NCBI GenBank assembly: GCA_964035015.1
Contig: OZ035997.1
Span: forward strand, 23,497,834 to 23,561,833
Direction: 5' to 3'
DNA length: 64,000 bases
From: Corallium rubrum
Taxonomy: Eukaryota > Cnidaria > Anthozoa > Scleralcyonacea > Coralliidae
The translations under genes were made by a program, and so were the position numbers. Shown piece after piece: positions 12,630-22,427 of the stretch (position 1 is the stretch's first letter; each line of letters begins with the position of its first letter). The notes under the pieces were generated by a model. That model was not told where the DNA came from and did no database searches. It worked only from the letters and a program-made list of their open reading frames with translations.

Positions 12630-13660
12630 AAGATAAGTAACAACGACATTTTACAACATGTTTGCAAGAGTTACAAGAAAATTTATTAACATGGTCTACA
12701 GCAAAGTTTAAATTAATGAAAAATGCTTTTTGTTTAGTTTTAAACGAGCTGAGTGAATGATCATCAATACCCTTCAACTCATTAGGTAAAGAATCGAAGA
12801 GCATTGTACCACAATGGGATAAGTTAGACTTTGCCAGCTCTGTTTTGACCCGAGGAAGTTTTAAATCGGCGATGGTGACCTGGTGTTTACATCATGAGAA
12901 TCCCTCAGGAAGGAGAATAATTTACATAAATCTTGCGGCCAAGACGTTTTTAAAGTATTAAATACCAGAATAATTTTTCTCATTTTAATAAGATTATGAA
13001 TAGGAATCCACCTCAATTGGCGGAATAGTTCAATAGAAGGAGCATCAGGTTTTTTATCAAGTATTAGTCTAGCGGCACGTTTTTGTAGTTTTAATAAGTC
13101 ATTTAAAAGATCATTACTGGCATTACCCCAGAGAGTGCAGCAATACAAAAAAAATGAGAATGAATCAAAGCGTAATAAAATTGAATACGACAGCGATGAG
13201 TAAGATTATTACGAATACGTAGTTTCAACAGATATAGTCTGGAGTTAACGATGTTGTAGATATTAGTAATTTAGTGATCCCATTTAAGGTGCTGATCAAG
13301 AGATTCCAAGCAACTTAACAGTCTTCACCTCCTCAATAATTTTTTCGTTTAGTTTAATGACTAACGGAGAAGCATCGGGAAATTTGAGCCACGAGTAATT
13401 AAAGTTGAATCGTCCGCAAACAGAAATGGACTCGAGTCAGTCAAACACAAGGGGAGGTCATTAATATAAATCAGAAATAAAAGGGGTCCTAGAATCGAAC
13501 CCTGCGGTACACCGGATTTGATAGAAGCTAGATTTGACAAAGTAAATTTGATTTGCACTTGATGAGTACGGTCCGTTAAATAAGATTTAAACCATTCAAG
13601 AGCCAACGGAGAAATACCGTACATTACTGGTTTACTAGAAATACATAAATGCAATAACCC
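12630..13660 (-). pseudogene. LINE RT C-terminal half, thumb and C-terminal domain (minus strand)
   Basis: Reading the minus strand downwards from 13654: YGISPLALEWFKSYLTDR, then SGVPQGSILGPLLFLIYIND (RT blocks B and C), then PFLFADDSTLI (catalytic FADD). Further on come LLKLQKRAARLILD and RWIPIHNLIKMRK (about 13100-12950), typical of the C-terminal region of cnidarian CR1/L2-like LINEs, and NELKGIDDHSLSSFKTK (about 12780-12730) near the terminus. Stops and shifts separate the blocks. It continues at 15340-16800 after an insertion. Confidence 0.85.
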
Positions 13661-13849
13661 CTCGCCCGCTTGTACAGCAACCCTTGCGCTCTTTTCTTGT
13701 TGGAGGCCTGGAAATAGCTACTCCTGTCGGAATGAAAATATAGATTTAATTCTGGTAGAATATTTGAAATAAAAAACAGAAACTCTATTTTTTTAAAGAA
13801 AAATGCTACAAAAAAACAAAGAAAAATTTAAGGATTAAAAAAATTACAT

Positions 13850-13925
13850 GTCGCCTCCAGGTTTCGAACTCGATCTCGTTCGCGGGCAAGCCGACGACGT
13901 TAACCACCACGCTACTGAAGCAGGC
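13850..13925 (-). mobile_element. tRNA-like SINE head (minus strand)
   Basis: On the minus strand an A-box-like TAGCGTGGTGGTTAACG is followed about 35 bp later by GAGTTCGAAACC, a good B box. This arrangement is that of a tRNA-derived pol III promoter. No complete cloverleaf is visible and the position lies inside a composite insertion, so a SINE is the best reading. Confidence 0.6.
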
Positions 13926-14735
13926 GTCAGAATTTTATCAAAACATTAGGGTTATATGGTACAGTTCTTTCTTTCCATGTTTACAAAGACCATTGCTTGG
14001 TATCTAAAAATATTTGCATTTTGAAACCTACTCAAACTGCCTGGCTGGTATTCATTTATGATATTTTAAATTTATTTAAACAAATATAACAAAAACAGTT
14101 TTTCATTTCGAAATCTGAATTGCTGAAAATTTTTTCACATACATGTTAATGGGCCTTAATAAATATTTCAACAGCATTTGTACGTTTTAAAAAAATTCCT
14201 TTTCCATTTTTTATGCTAAATTATAAACAACCGCTAAGTCATATTAAGTAGTTTTACAAAAAGAAAACTATTTAAAAGAAGATAAGACGGCAGCCACAGG
14301 TAAAAAATACAACGGGCATCGGCAAGAAAAAAACATGCAATTATGGATATGATACGTTTACAACGGACTTCAAGGACACACAAAATGTCATAATATAAAA
14401 CAAAATTAACAGTCATAGACGTAAACAGGGAAACTCGAACAGTTTTGCTACTAAGTGTTCGTGATTACTGAGAGCGACTGCTCTATATTTTTACCGTAGC
14501 TTAAACTTTTCGGCCTTTATCATCGTTGGTTTTCTATATCTTTTTCCCTCTTTCGAGGTTCGGTTTGACGGGTTTCCTTTAGTCAAGACGTTGATTTGTT
14601 TCTGTTCTTTTGAAATGAATGTACAAAACTCCTTTCTCAAGTCTTTTTGTCAAGAATATATTACTTCAAATCTTTTTTGTCAAGAACTATATCGTTTCCA
14701 GTGCCCTACAATCTTCACCGCGCGTGGTCCGTCCA

Positions 14736-14738
<3 letters not shown>

Positions 14739-14799
<61 letters not shown>
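14739..14799. repeat. (AT)n microsatellite
   Basis: Pure AT run of about 30 units. It generates spurious YIYIYI frames on both strands. Confidence 0.95.
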
Positions 14800-14803
<4 letters not shown>

Positions 14804-14935
14804 TACAAATATTCAGATCGCTCAAACTGATTCGCATTTGAACACGCGTGTAAAGTGGACTCCACGCATGTCGAGATTAGCACCCTCACCGGGCTCCGGG
14901 CCTTCGGCCCTACGCCCGGCTCGGGGATAAATTAG
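14800..14935. repeat. Interspersed repeat fragment with GC-rich hairpin
   Basis: Shares CGAGATTAGCACCCTC and neighbouring CACGCGTG-type sequence with an opposite-strand copy at about 37060-37140. The adjacent GGGCCTTCGGCCC (about 14898-14910) forms a perfect GC hairpin. Likely one interspersed, SINE- or MITE-like family represented twice in the window. Confidence 0.55.
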
Positions 14936-14949
14936 AATTTGATATATGG

Positions 14950-15339
14950 TGCGAGCAGAGCCTTCGTTTCCTTATTTCTTCACTGAGAGAGAGGAAGAAA
15001 AGAAGGCTCTGCTGTATTCGTGTTTGGCTTCGTCCAAGATTTAGGACGAAGTAACCCGTTTAAGACCCGTTTAGTGTAATAAAAGTAGCGTGCTGCGTAG
15101 GCAGTGTAGAAACAACAATCGAAATATAGTAAGGTTAGATATACTGCCGAAACAGAGAACGTAGGAGTCTAACGTTTCGAGCGAAGGCCTAACCGGTTCT
15201 CGTTTTGTTTTCTGTTCTGATTGGGACTGGGTTCGATATTGTAACCAAGCAACTGACAAAACCAGTCACGAATACAGCAGAGCCTACTTTTCTTCCTCTC
15301 TCTCAGCGAAGAAATAAGGAAAAGAAGGCTCTGCTCGCA
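14950..15339. mobile_element. Foldback MITE with about 75-bp inverted ends
   Basis: The left end TGCGAGCAGAGCCTTC (from 14950) and right end GAAGGCTCTGCTCGCA (to 15339) begin inverted repeats of about 75 bp that include a shared GAGAGAGAGGAAGAAAAG segment and TACAGCAGAGCC-type inner borders. Its interior contains AGGAGTCTAACGTTTCGAGC (15169-15188), also present at 62443-62462. No target duplication was recognised on the LINE-side junction. Confidence 0.75.
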
Positions 15340-16800
15340 GGGTAGATCAAACGCTTTGGAGAAATCAATCAAAGTCATACCATTCATTTGACCTTGTTCA
15401 ATACTGTCCAAAAGGTACTCGTAAATCATTATAAGGGAAGACTCGCAAGAACGTTGGGCTCTAAAACCATGTTGATGTGGCGAAAGATATTATTAGATAG
15501 CAAATAATTCATATTTGAAACATGTCGTTCAAGTACTTTTGAGATAACTGCTAAAAGAGAAATGGGTCTATGGCTCTTTCTGTCCGCTCTCCTGTTTTGT
15601 AAATAGGAATCAGTTTAGCTTTTTTCCACATTTCTGGGAAAATACCAGAGTCAATACTCAAATTACATACCCGAAGAATAACAGGAGCTATGGAGTTAAG
15701 CGAAATCTTGATAAAGTAAGCTGGAATGCCATCAAGACCAGTTGCCTTGTTCGAATCCAAGTCATTTAATAGTTTAATTACATCAGCAATGTTCATTAAA
15801 GGAATAGAAAACTTGGATTCACAAGTACTTAATTATACTATTGAGATGTGGGTAGTTTTGATTTGTTTGAATAGTTATGCCAAGATTTTCAGTAATAGAA
15901 GAAACGTATGCGTTGAAAAGATCACTGATCTCTTTAGGGTCAGTGATATTTACATCATCGACGATTAAAGTTGACGGAGGTGGAGTAAAGCTGGAGGGTA
16001 AGATTTTTTTTAGAATTTTCCATAGCTGGCGTAGATTATTAATGTTATCAGTTAAGAGTTTTTTGTAGTATGAGTTTTTGGACTTATTAATAATGTGGAC
16101 TGATTTGTTTCTCAAACTTTTATACTGATACCAGTGATTGGGATTTTTAGTCTTAAGATATAATTTAAGAGTTTTATCTCTTTTACGTCCCGCCTCACGA
16201 ACTGAAGAATTATACCAACCGGATAAACGGTTGGAGCGGACTCTTTTCTACTAATAGCGCATGATCATTAAGAATTTTAATGAAATGAGAATGCCAAATT
16301 TCTAACAAATCGTTAGGATTAGCTATCAAAGATTTCAAAGACATTCTGGGGAATACCCAGAATGTCATCAAAACTGGACATATCCAGATTCTTAGATCTA
16401 CGGTTTTTAATGGTATGATGGCAATCAGGTCAGTTATCAAGATTTCGAGCATTAACTTTTCTATAGTAATAAAAATCGGCAAATGATTGCTTAAACCAAT
16501 GGGAAGAACTCGGTCTCCTGATTTAAGAACATAATCATCCCTTGATGTAAAGATCAATTCAATCACAGTGCTAGATGAAGGTCGAGTAACAAACTGAATT
16601 ACTTGTTTTAGTTGATATTTAGATGTCATAATGTGAAAGGACTTATAAGCTTTCTTATCAAGAACTGAAAATTCGTATAAAGTCACCTAAAATAAGAATT
16701 TCCTTCTGCTCTTTATTAATCATTCCTAGCATATGGTTAAATTGATCCCTCCATTGGGTATTATTACCTGGTTGGTACATAATAGAAACTAGAAATGGTT
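15340..16800 (-). pseudogene. LINE endonuclease C-terminus, linker and RT N-terminus (minus strand)
   Basis: Minus strand read downwards: PFLVSIMYQPGNNTQW and EILILGDF (endonuclease GDF block, about 16790-16680), then a VIELIFTSRDDYV and GLSNHLPIFI block (SD/N-H catalytic region, about 16570-16470). Next come a linker with SYYKKLLTDNINNLRQLWK (about 16080-16020), DSNKATGLDGIPAYFIKI (start of RT, about 15760-15700), and TLIDFSKAFDL (RT block A, about 15380-15345). Multiple frameshifts separate the parts. It is the 5' part of the LINE whose 3' part is at 12630-13660. Confidence 0.85.
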
Positions 16801-16869
16801 TAGACTAAGCAGTGATTATTAACATCAGTAATTTCGTTCGTCAAGCTCAATTACTCAGAAAAGATTTCT

Positions 16870-16952
16870 CTGAGACCCCAGACATGGTTCGAACCTGCAA
16901 CCTTCTACTGACCGGTTAGACGGCTCTAATCATTGAGCCACTGTGGCTCAGA
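16870..16952 (-). mobile_element. tRNA-like SINE head (minus strand)
   Basis: Minus strand GTGGCTCAATGATTAGAGCC is an excellent A-box/D-arm sequence and GCAGGTTCGAACCATGTC contains a perfect B box at normal spacing. The anticodon-arm region does not pair convincingly, so I call a tRNA-derived SINE rather than a tRNA gene. Confidence 0.65.
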
Positions 16953-17035
16953 TGGTGAGGTAAGGTTGCAAATTCATAATCATAATCATATGTGCTCCTA
17001 AGTGGTAGCGTTTGCAGTAAGTGGTAGTTTCATAC

Positions 17036-17174
17036 TAGTTTGAGATAGCGGAGTTTAAGATAACGAGGTAAATTCTGCTGTGAAACAGTGAAAAAATATG
17101 TTGAAGGAAATGACTCTTGTTCGGCGACATAGTGAAGTTTTCAAGATAACCGAGTTCAAGATAGCGAGATTCTA
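17036..17174. mobile_element. Pogo/Tigger-like transposon terminus (right)
   Basis: GAGTTCAAGATAGCGAGATT and CTACTG at the right edge reverse-complement to a CAGTAGAATCTCGC-type end. A second AGTTTGAGATAGCGGAG block (about 17036-17053) resembles the left end at 12276 in inverse. The expected TA after CTACTG is not present because another repeat (CAGTGGCGTAGCC...) abuts it. Confidence 0.5.
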
Positions 17175-17177
17175 CTG

Positions 17178-17412
17178 CAGTGGCGTAGCCAGGTCTTGAG
17201 TTTTGGGGGGGGGCAATTACCTTGATCTCCTAGGGGGGTCCGGGGGCATGCCCTCCCAGAAAATTTTCGATTTCTAGGGTCTCGGAAACAGTATTTCCTG
17301 CATTTTGAGGCAAATATTTAAGACTCGGACTTAACCCCCCCCCCCCTACAAGTTTCTCCACGGATCTTTTCACGAGATGGGTCTTGGAGACCATGGGGGG
17401 GGGGGGGGACCA
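17178..17412. repeat. Interspersed repeat with G-tract modules
   Basis: Begins CAGTGGCGTAGCCAGG, contains GGGGGCATGCCCTCCC, CATTTCCTGC-like sequence and two poly-G/poly-C tracts (near 17206-17214, 17334-17346 and 17395-17409). Related blocks occur at 38899-38960, 39735-39840 and 40100-40215. Its G-runs could form quadruplexes. No coding capacity. Confidence 0.65.
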
Positions 17413-17479
17413 CACCCGCTCGCCCTTATCGTTACGTTGAGAGAAATTGTATATGTTACGTTGTCAGACCTTACGCCAG

Positions 17480-18545
17480 TATGTTTGGAGCTGTTGAAGC
17501 TTTCGAAAGTCTCAAGAAACTGACGGTAGAAGAAGCTGTAGTTACTTCCATCAATGAAAGTATTCCATTCCAAGTTGAGACCGATGCCTCAGAGGTAGCG
17601 CTGACAGCTATCCTCAACCAAAATGAGGGATCTGTGACTTTCTTCTCACGAACCTTGTAAGGAGGATTAAGTACGTGGTCGTGCATGAGAAGGAAGCCGA
17701 ACTATAAATTAATTGAGGCTGTGCGACACTGGAAACACTTTCTAACTGGAAGACATTTCACCCTTAAGACTGACCAAAAGTCCGTGTCCTACATGTTCGA
17801 CATGCGTCATAAATGGAAAATCAAGAATGATAAAATCATGCGTTGGAGACTTGAGCTTGCCTGCTACAGTTTTGATATTGTTTACCGACTCGGGAAGGCT
17901 AATATCTGGGCACCAGACACACTATCTCGGGCTATGTGTGACGTAGAATCACTCTACAAGCTACACGAGTCGCTCTGCCACCCAGGTATTACAACATTTT
18001 ATCATTTTGTGCGTTCTAAAAACCTTCCTTATTCTCTTGAGGAGATAAAGAAAATGACGAACACACGTTCTGTATGTCCGGAATCGGCAAGCCGCAGTTC
18101 CATCACTCTGAAGGACCTAATCTTATCAAAGCTACTCAACAATTAGAGAGGATCAATATTGACTTTAAACGGCTTTTGCCAATGATGAATAAGAACCAGT
18201 ACTTTCTCAACGTGATCAATAAATTCTCCAGGTTTCCGTTCGTGTTCCCGTATCCCGAAGTCACGGCTCGACGTCAACGACCGGGATCAAATGTCTCACT
18301 ACGCTCATCTCTCTCTAGAGGCGACTTTCATGAGCCAAGAGCTGCCAGTGAGAGTTCCTAACAGGAAATGGGGTAGCTACGAGTCGTACTACCAGCTACA
18401 ATCCAGCAGGGAACAACCAAGATGAGAGATATAATGGCACCATTGGAAAGCGATCATTCACCATGTGCCTTAAATCGAAGAACTTTCTAGTAGAGCATTG
18501 ATTGGCAGGACGTTCTTCCAGATGTGTTACATTCAATATACAATA
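17480..18545 (+). pseudogene. Ty3/gypsy retrotransposon RT-RNase H and integrase remnant
   Basis: Plus-strand translation gives AFESLKKLTVEEAVV then FQVETDASEVALTAILNQ (RNase H start with Asp), broken by a stop at 17658. It continues in another frame as VRHWKHFLTGRHFTLKTDQK and RLGKANIWAPDTLSRA (end of RNase H), then an HESLCHPGITTFYHFVRSK zinc-binding H2C2 block (cysteines CPES are partly lost). Integrase core pieces follow: NIDFKRLLP...YFLNVINKFSRFPFVF (about 18155-18255) and RYNGTI...DVLPDVLHSI (about 18425-18540), after deletion and frameshift. The catalytic triad is not intact, so it is non-functional. The LTR-like pieces downstream could belong to it. Confidence 0.82.
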
Positions 18546-18556
18546 TAACACCATGT

Positions 18557-18614
18557 CACCAACTGAACAGCCACCGACCAGTTAAACACCAACTGAACAG
18601 CCACCGACCAGTTA
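18557..18614 (-). repeat. Two inverted units of the 30-bp minisatellite
   Basis: Two tandem copies of CACCAACTGAACAGCCACCG plus a CCAGTTAA block, the exact reverse complement of the array at 18694-18918. They lie directly after the integrase remnant. Confidence 0.85.
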
Positions 18615-18693
18615 ACCCCTTCCTTTAAAGTTTAAAGGTTGAGTCTTTCAACAGGGCGACGAGCGCACACGGAGCGCCGCAAAGGTGGCTAGC

Positions 18694-18918
18694 TGGCTGT
18701 TCAGTTGGTGTTTAACTGGTCGGTGGCTGTTCAGTTGGTGTTTAACTGGTCAGTGGTTGTTCAGTTGGTGTTTAACTGGTCGGTGGTTGTTCAGTTGGTG
18801 TTTAACTGGTCAGTGGCTATTCGTTGGTTTAACTGGTCGGTGGTTGTTCAGTTGGTGTTTAACTGGTCGGTGGCTATTCGTTGGTTTAACTGGTCGGTGG
18901 CTATTCAGTTGGTGTTGA
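18694..18918 (+). repeat. 30-bp minisatellite (about 8 units)
   Basis: Unit GGCTGTTCAGTTGGTGTTTA plus ACTGGTCGGT, with substitutions and short internal deletions (TATTCGTTGG variants). The 30-bp period is a multiple of three and leaves several frames open, giving spurious repeat peptides. Together with 18557-18614 it forms a large inverted-repeat arrangement. Confidence 0.9.
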
Positions 18919-18959
18919 ATGTTAAGATTGGTTCGGTTGTGAACTACATTTTGAACACA

Positions 18960-19200
18960 ATACTAAACAATTAGTTTATTAGTTATTAGCCTAGGTTACG
19001 TATGACTTGTATTTTGGACGCCATGTTTTTTGTTTCATTTTGCCGTTTAGACTTTGTCAGACGTTTAGCTGAATAAAGCCTATATATACTACTTTTATTC
19101 AGCATTTAACTGCTCTCTATTCCTCGTAATACTACACAGTTAACATTACTACACAGTCATTACTGTCGTACAACACAGTTAACGTTACGAATAAATCAAA
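18960..19200 (+). mobile_element. LTR-like 3' fragment (retrotransposon)
   Basis: Contains GAATAAAGCCTATATATA (polyadenylation-signal-like AATAAA, about 19070-19088) and then TTTAACTGCTCTCTATTCCT (about 19107-19126). The latter recurs as TTTAACTGATCTCTATTCTT at about 19797-19816. This pattern of R/U5-like repeats suggests remnants of gypsy LTRs downstream of the pol remnant. Borders are not defined. Confidence 0.5.
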
Positions 19201-19638
19201 CAAAATGTATGTCTAGTTTGGAGTATTGTAAGCTGAAAAGATGGATTTGGGTTAGTTGACCAATACCGCGAAAGGTTGCCAAGGATGAGCCTGAGCAAAA
19301 CCGAAAGGTTGCCAAGAGTCATTCTTGGGTCCTACCGAACCTTTAGGTAACTCTAGTTCTCCCATTCAAACACTGCATGTCACCTGTACAACGTACGAGG
19401 AGAATTACCTTGATTCTTGAGAATGTAGCCATAAAGCAGCATCTATGGTGAAACCACCAAACAAAAACTGAGGTTCTGAAGTTCTACGACAAGGAACTAA
19501 GTACGGAGCTGGCAACCAACTATTTATAACTAGTCAGTACTGAAGATGCAACAATGAATCAACTTTACTTAGAACTAGAAACTGTGACTTATACTCCGAA
19601 CGGTAGCGAGGTGCTAGAGACAAGAGACCTGAGCAAGT

Positions 19639-19832
19639 TGTGAACACCCTTATATACTCCCGTAAGCACGTGATCAGACGTTAGCGTTTGGCGAGAAAAA
19701 CTGGTTCTGAGCACTAAGAGAATGGTTGGGGGGAGCCCACCATCCAAGAGTGTCACGGGAAGTTCGCTGTTAACTGCATTTATTGCATAAATATATTTAA
19801 CTGATCTCTATTCTTCGTAATAGAGCCAGACC
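19639..19832 (+). mobile_element. LTR-like fragment starting TGTGAACACC
   Basis: TGTGAACACCCTTATATACT, a GTAAGCACGTGATCAGACGTT block, CCATCCAAGAGTG and GTTCGCTGTTAACTGCATTT occur in this order. The same order occurs at 29583-29712 with about 80 percent similarity by eye. The TG start, TATATA motif and shared tail with 18960-19200 fit a retrotransposon LTR. Assignment to the adjacent gypsy remnant is inference. Confidence 0.55.
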
Positions 19833-19922
19833 GAAAGGGTCATCCTTGGGCCCTACCGAACCTTTCGGTAACCCTTCTCCCAAGGGAGATCCTCCAGCCC
19901 GCGAAGTGTGTTAGAGAAAGGG

Positions 19923-20470
19923 TTACCGCGATACGCTAATCGATGAGGTGGATGGCGGCGGACGGACATATCGCTGGTAGGCTAAGCTAGACCAGCGCCC
20001 CATGGCCTTGATAAGATGATCGGATACTCCGGCGGCGGCAGCGGCTGCTGTCGCTGCTCCAATCCGGAAACTGTGACTGGAGTAGTTTCCTGAAACTCCT
20101 GCTCGCGTGAGGATGGGGCGAAGATGAGTGTTAACGACTGGTAAGCGGACAACCCACGGACCAGCGAAACAGAGGGCCTGGTGAAGGGCCACGCAAATGA
20201 AGGTATGATAACAGGGCGAATAATGGACAAATGGGTGGGTGAAACCAAGAAAGACAGTTCCGCCCAAGCAAAACTGGTCACATTTGGAGAGTTGGATTGC
20301 TAGGCGAACCACTGAGGGATTCCGGCGCTGAAGAGTCAACAGCAACGTTGCCGATCCCCAAATGTTCAGTCGATGTGTCGAATGAACCGTCTGTAGTGAA
20401 TTTGCTCACTCGAAGGAATCCGAAAAAAGCAACACAACACGCGGCCTAAAACATGATGTTATCAGCAAAT
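19923..20470 (-). pseudogene. DIRS-type retrotransposon tyrosine recombinase remnant
   Basis: Minus strand. At about 20455-20400 the translation reads CCVAFFGFLRVSKF (first catalytic Arg box of DIRS recombinases), then STEHLGIGNVAVDSS. After frameshifts it continues at about 20090-19940 with HSFRIGAAT (second box, H-x-x-R), SDHLIKAMGRWSS and AYQRYV (catalytic Tyr). All core catalytic residues can be read but in different frames. The enzyme would integrate circular DIRS cDNA by site-specific recombination; this copy is inactivated. Confidence 0.85.
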
Positions 20471-20578
20471 CGCATGTCCAACGAGGAGTAAAAGATCTTC
20501 AATAACACTTTTGTCATTGGAAGGCGGAGAGACTTGCGGCTGGACACGGTACGTTTTTGTTTTTAGTGGTAGTTATTC

Positions 20579-20896
20579 TTAACATTGTAGGAGCATCACT
20601 AGTACTTGCTGATGACATAGCGAGTTACTTATAAATGAGTTAAAAAGAATCGAAGCACTGTAGAGAAATGTGCGCTTACCAAAATCAGTACGTGGGTAAG
20701 GCAGCTTAAGATTGTATAAACGGGATCTAGTACGAGCATATTGTTTATTGGCAGATAAAAAATTAAACATATTAAGTTTAAAGGAAGGTGGAGCATTAGG
20801 GTTAAGTAATATATTGAATAGTAGAAGAAGCTTCCTTAACTTAATTAGATCAAAAACTGGAACTGCACGCTTTTGAAGACGAAGAATATCGGTCAT
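20579..20896 (-). pseudogene. LINE C-terminal tail inserted in DIRS RT
   Basis: Minus strand translation ILRLQKRA, then VFDLIKLRKLLLLFNILLN and TRSRLYNLKLPYPRTDFGKR. This is the C-terminal segment typical of CR1/L2-like LINE ORF2 proteins, truncated at the 5' side as expected for a LINE insertion. It directly abuts a DIRS RT motif at 20897, and reading straight through produces a chimeric frame. Confidence 0.7.
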
Positions 20897-20953
20897 CTTG
20901 GTGAATGGGGACGTTACGATACGATACGCGCTTTCGACGTCCATTTTGGCCAT
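20897..20953 (-). pseudogene. DIRS-type RT motif A fragment
   Basis: MAKMDVESAYRIV on the minus strand matches the first catalytic block of DIRS/Ngaro-type reverse transcriptases (an A-K-x-D-x-x-S-A-Y-R pattern). The next expected residues are replaced by LINE sequence. Same strand and correct order relative to the recombinase at 19923-20470. Confidence 0.65.
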
Positions 20954-21148
20954 AAGCGCTTCAGGACCCAGTTGCAGGGGTCAACGTCTTGGGACGTCTT
21001 GCCATGGCGTATGGGTGGTCATGTACAATATCTGCTATAGCTGGTTTATGATATTGTTCTAGTGGTGATAAAACAACATTTTCATTTGTGACATTTATGT
21101 TCCGGGTTGCCCGTTGACATCTTTGTTTAGGTGGTGAAGGAACTACTA

Positions 21149-21192
21149 TACCATTTGCGTTCAAGCGTTTAGCGTTTAGCGAATAACTAGTT
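21149..21192 (+). repeat. Left 44-bp terminal inverted repeat
   Basis: Contains an internal direct repeat (AGCGTTT twice) and is identical to the reverse complement of 24901-24944. Identity ends abruptly on both sides. Confidence 0.9.
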
Positions 21193-21900
21193 ATTCTATG
21201 TGGTTACAAGGGAACTGCGCGTGCACCTGGATTATCGGAGTGTCATATGACATGCATCCAACATGTGATCGGTCATTGGCGTAGAACGGCAGCAAAGCAA
21301 CGGAACAAATTGAGCCTTGGCCAGGGAGTTGTAGAAAACAGCTAGTTGGAGAAAACGTATAACAGTGAACATATTTGCGCATATCTGAGTATCAGTAGCA
21401 TACAAGAAGTAAAGAAAATTGCGAATTCTGCGTGGGCCAAAGCCAAGTGGTATAGTAGCGCAAGCAGTGGCTCAAGCGATTGGACCGCGGGGAAAGCAGA
21501 CCATAACAGCCGGCTTCGATTCTTGTCGCATCTTTGGAGCGATTGAAGAAACATTCTCCTGGTTACCACATCAGGTAAAGCACTGACGCCAAGCACAGGG
21601 CACAACAATCAAGGTATGTTAAATATATTCTATCTTTCTTCGTGGGCAAATACTTCGGCTACTTTTGGGACAGAGGTAAGACAAAACCAGGACTAACAAA
21701 GCGGTGTCGGAGATACCAGAAAGAACGCAGGAAAGTCAGGCCTTAAAAGAAAGTAAGACATTGCGCGAAGAGAAGTAGAAAAGCGCCAGAGGCTGAGCAC
21801 AAAGGTCACACACCATGCGGTTACTTCCCCATGGGCCAAATGCGCTAACCGACACGAATTTTGTCAAGTTATTTGAGGAACATGGGGGAATACCCGAGAA

Positions 21901-22188
21901 ATGTCGTGTTTTCGTTGCGACCAAACGAAGATACTGTGCTCAAACTGCAAAGCAGCCACGACCTGCTACGGGTGGTGTGACAGCATATCTGCATATGGCG
22001 CCATTGGCGGCGACTTTATACACGTAAGCGAAATCGCAAAGAATCGACAGCAAAGAAACTCCGCACACGACACTGGGAGCAGACCCAGGCCGAGAATATA
22101 TAGGCGCTGTGCATTATTCGAGAGGAATACGCCTTTCCGTTTTGGCTTGAGACACTACAGCGTGCGACGCATAAAAATCACATCTTAG
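21901..22188 (+). CDS. Unrecognised 95-aa ORF with Cys-pair motif (doubtful)
   Basis: Starts at an ATG and encodes MSCFRCDQTKILCSNCK followed by CYGWC, giving C-x2-C, C-x2-C and C-x3-C pairs within the first 30 residues. This spacing could bind zinc. The C-terminal half is basic (RPRPRIYRR) with no recognisable fold. It lies inside the 44-bp inverted-repeat-bounded segment, upstream of the 36-bp array. It could be the end of a decayed transposase or a chance frame, and I cannot assign a function. Confidence 0.25.
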   Translation: MSCFRCDQTKILCSNCKAATTCYGWCDSISAYGAIGGDFIHVSEIAKNRQQRNSAHDTGSRPRPRIYRRCALFERNTPFRFGLRHYSVRRIKITS

Positions 22189-22427
22189 CCGTTTAATAGA
22201 GCGGAACCATTTGTTAGTAATAAGATATCATGTTGTTGAGTTAACGTTGTCATCAAAGAATATTGCATAAAGAAGTGTCAATTGGCAAACTCCAAGGGTT
22301 GTCACCACGGGGTTTAATCACGTATAAAACAGTTTTCTCAGAACTGTCGTCCGAAACGTACGAGGATTTTAGAACCTTTAGAGATATTTAAGGTTTAATC
22401 ACTGGTTTTACAGCAATTGGAATATAC

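Larger units (their letters stand above)
13661..15339. mobile_element. About 1.7 kb composite insertion splitting the minus-strand LINE
   Basis: LINE homology stops at about 13655 and resumes at about 15340 in the RT block A region (TLIDFSKAFDL). The intervening DNA contains a tRNA-like SINE head (13850-13925), an (AT)n tract, a repeat block related to 37060-37140, and a foldback MITE ending exactly where LINE sequence resumes. No long ORF is present. Confidence 0.7.

Noticed and set aside
16870-16952. Functional tRNA gene
   Set aside because: A and B boxes are good but acceptor and anticodon stems do not pair, and similar heads recur elsewhere in SINE-like contexts.
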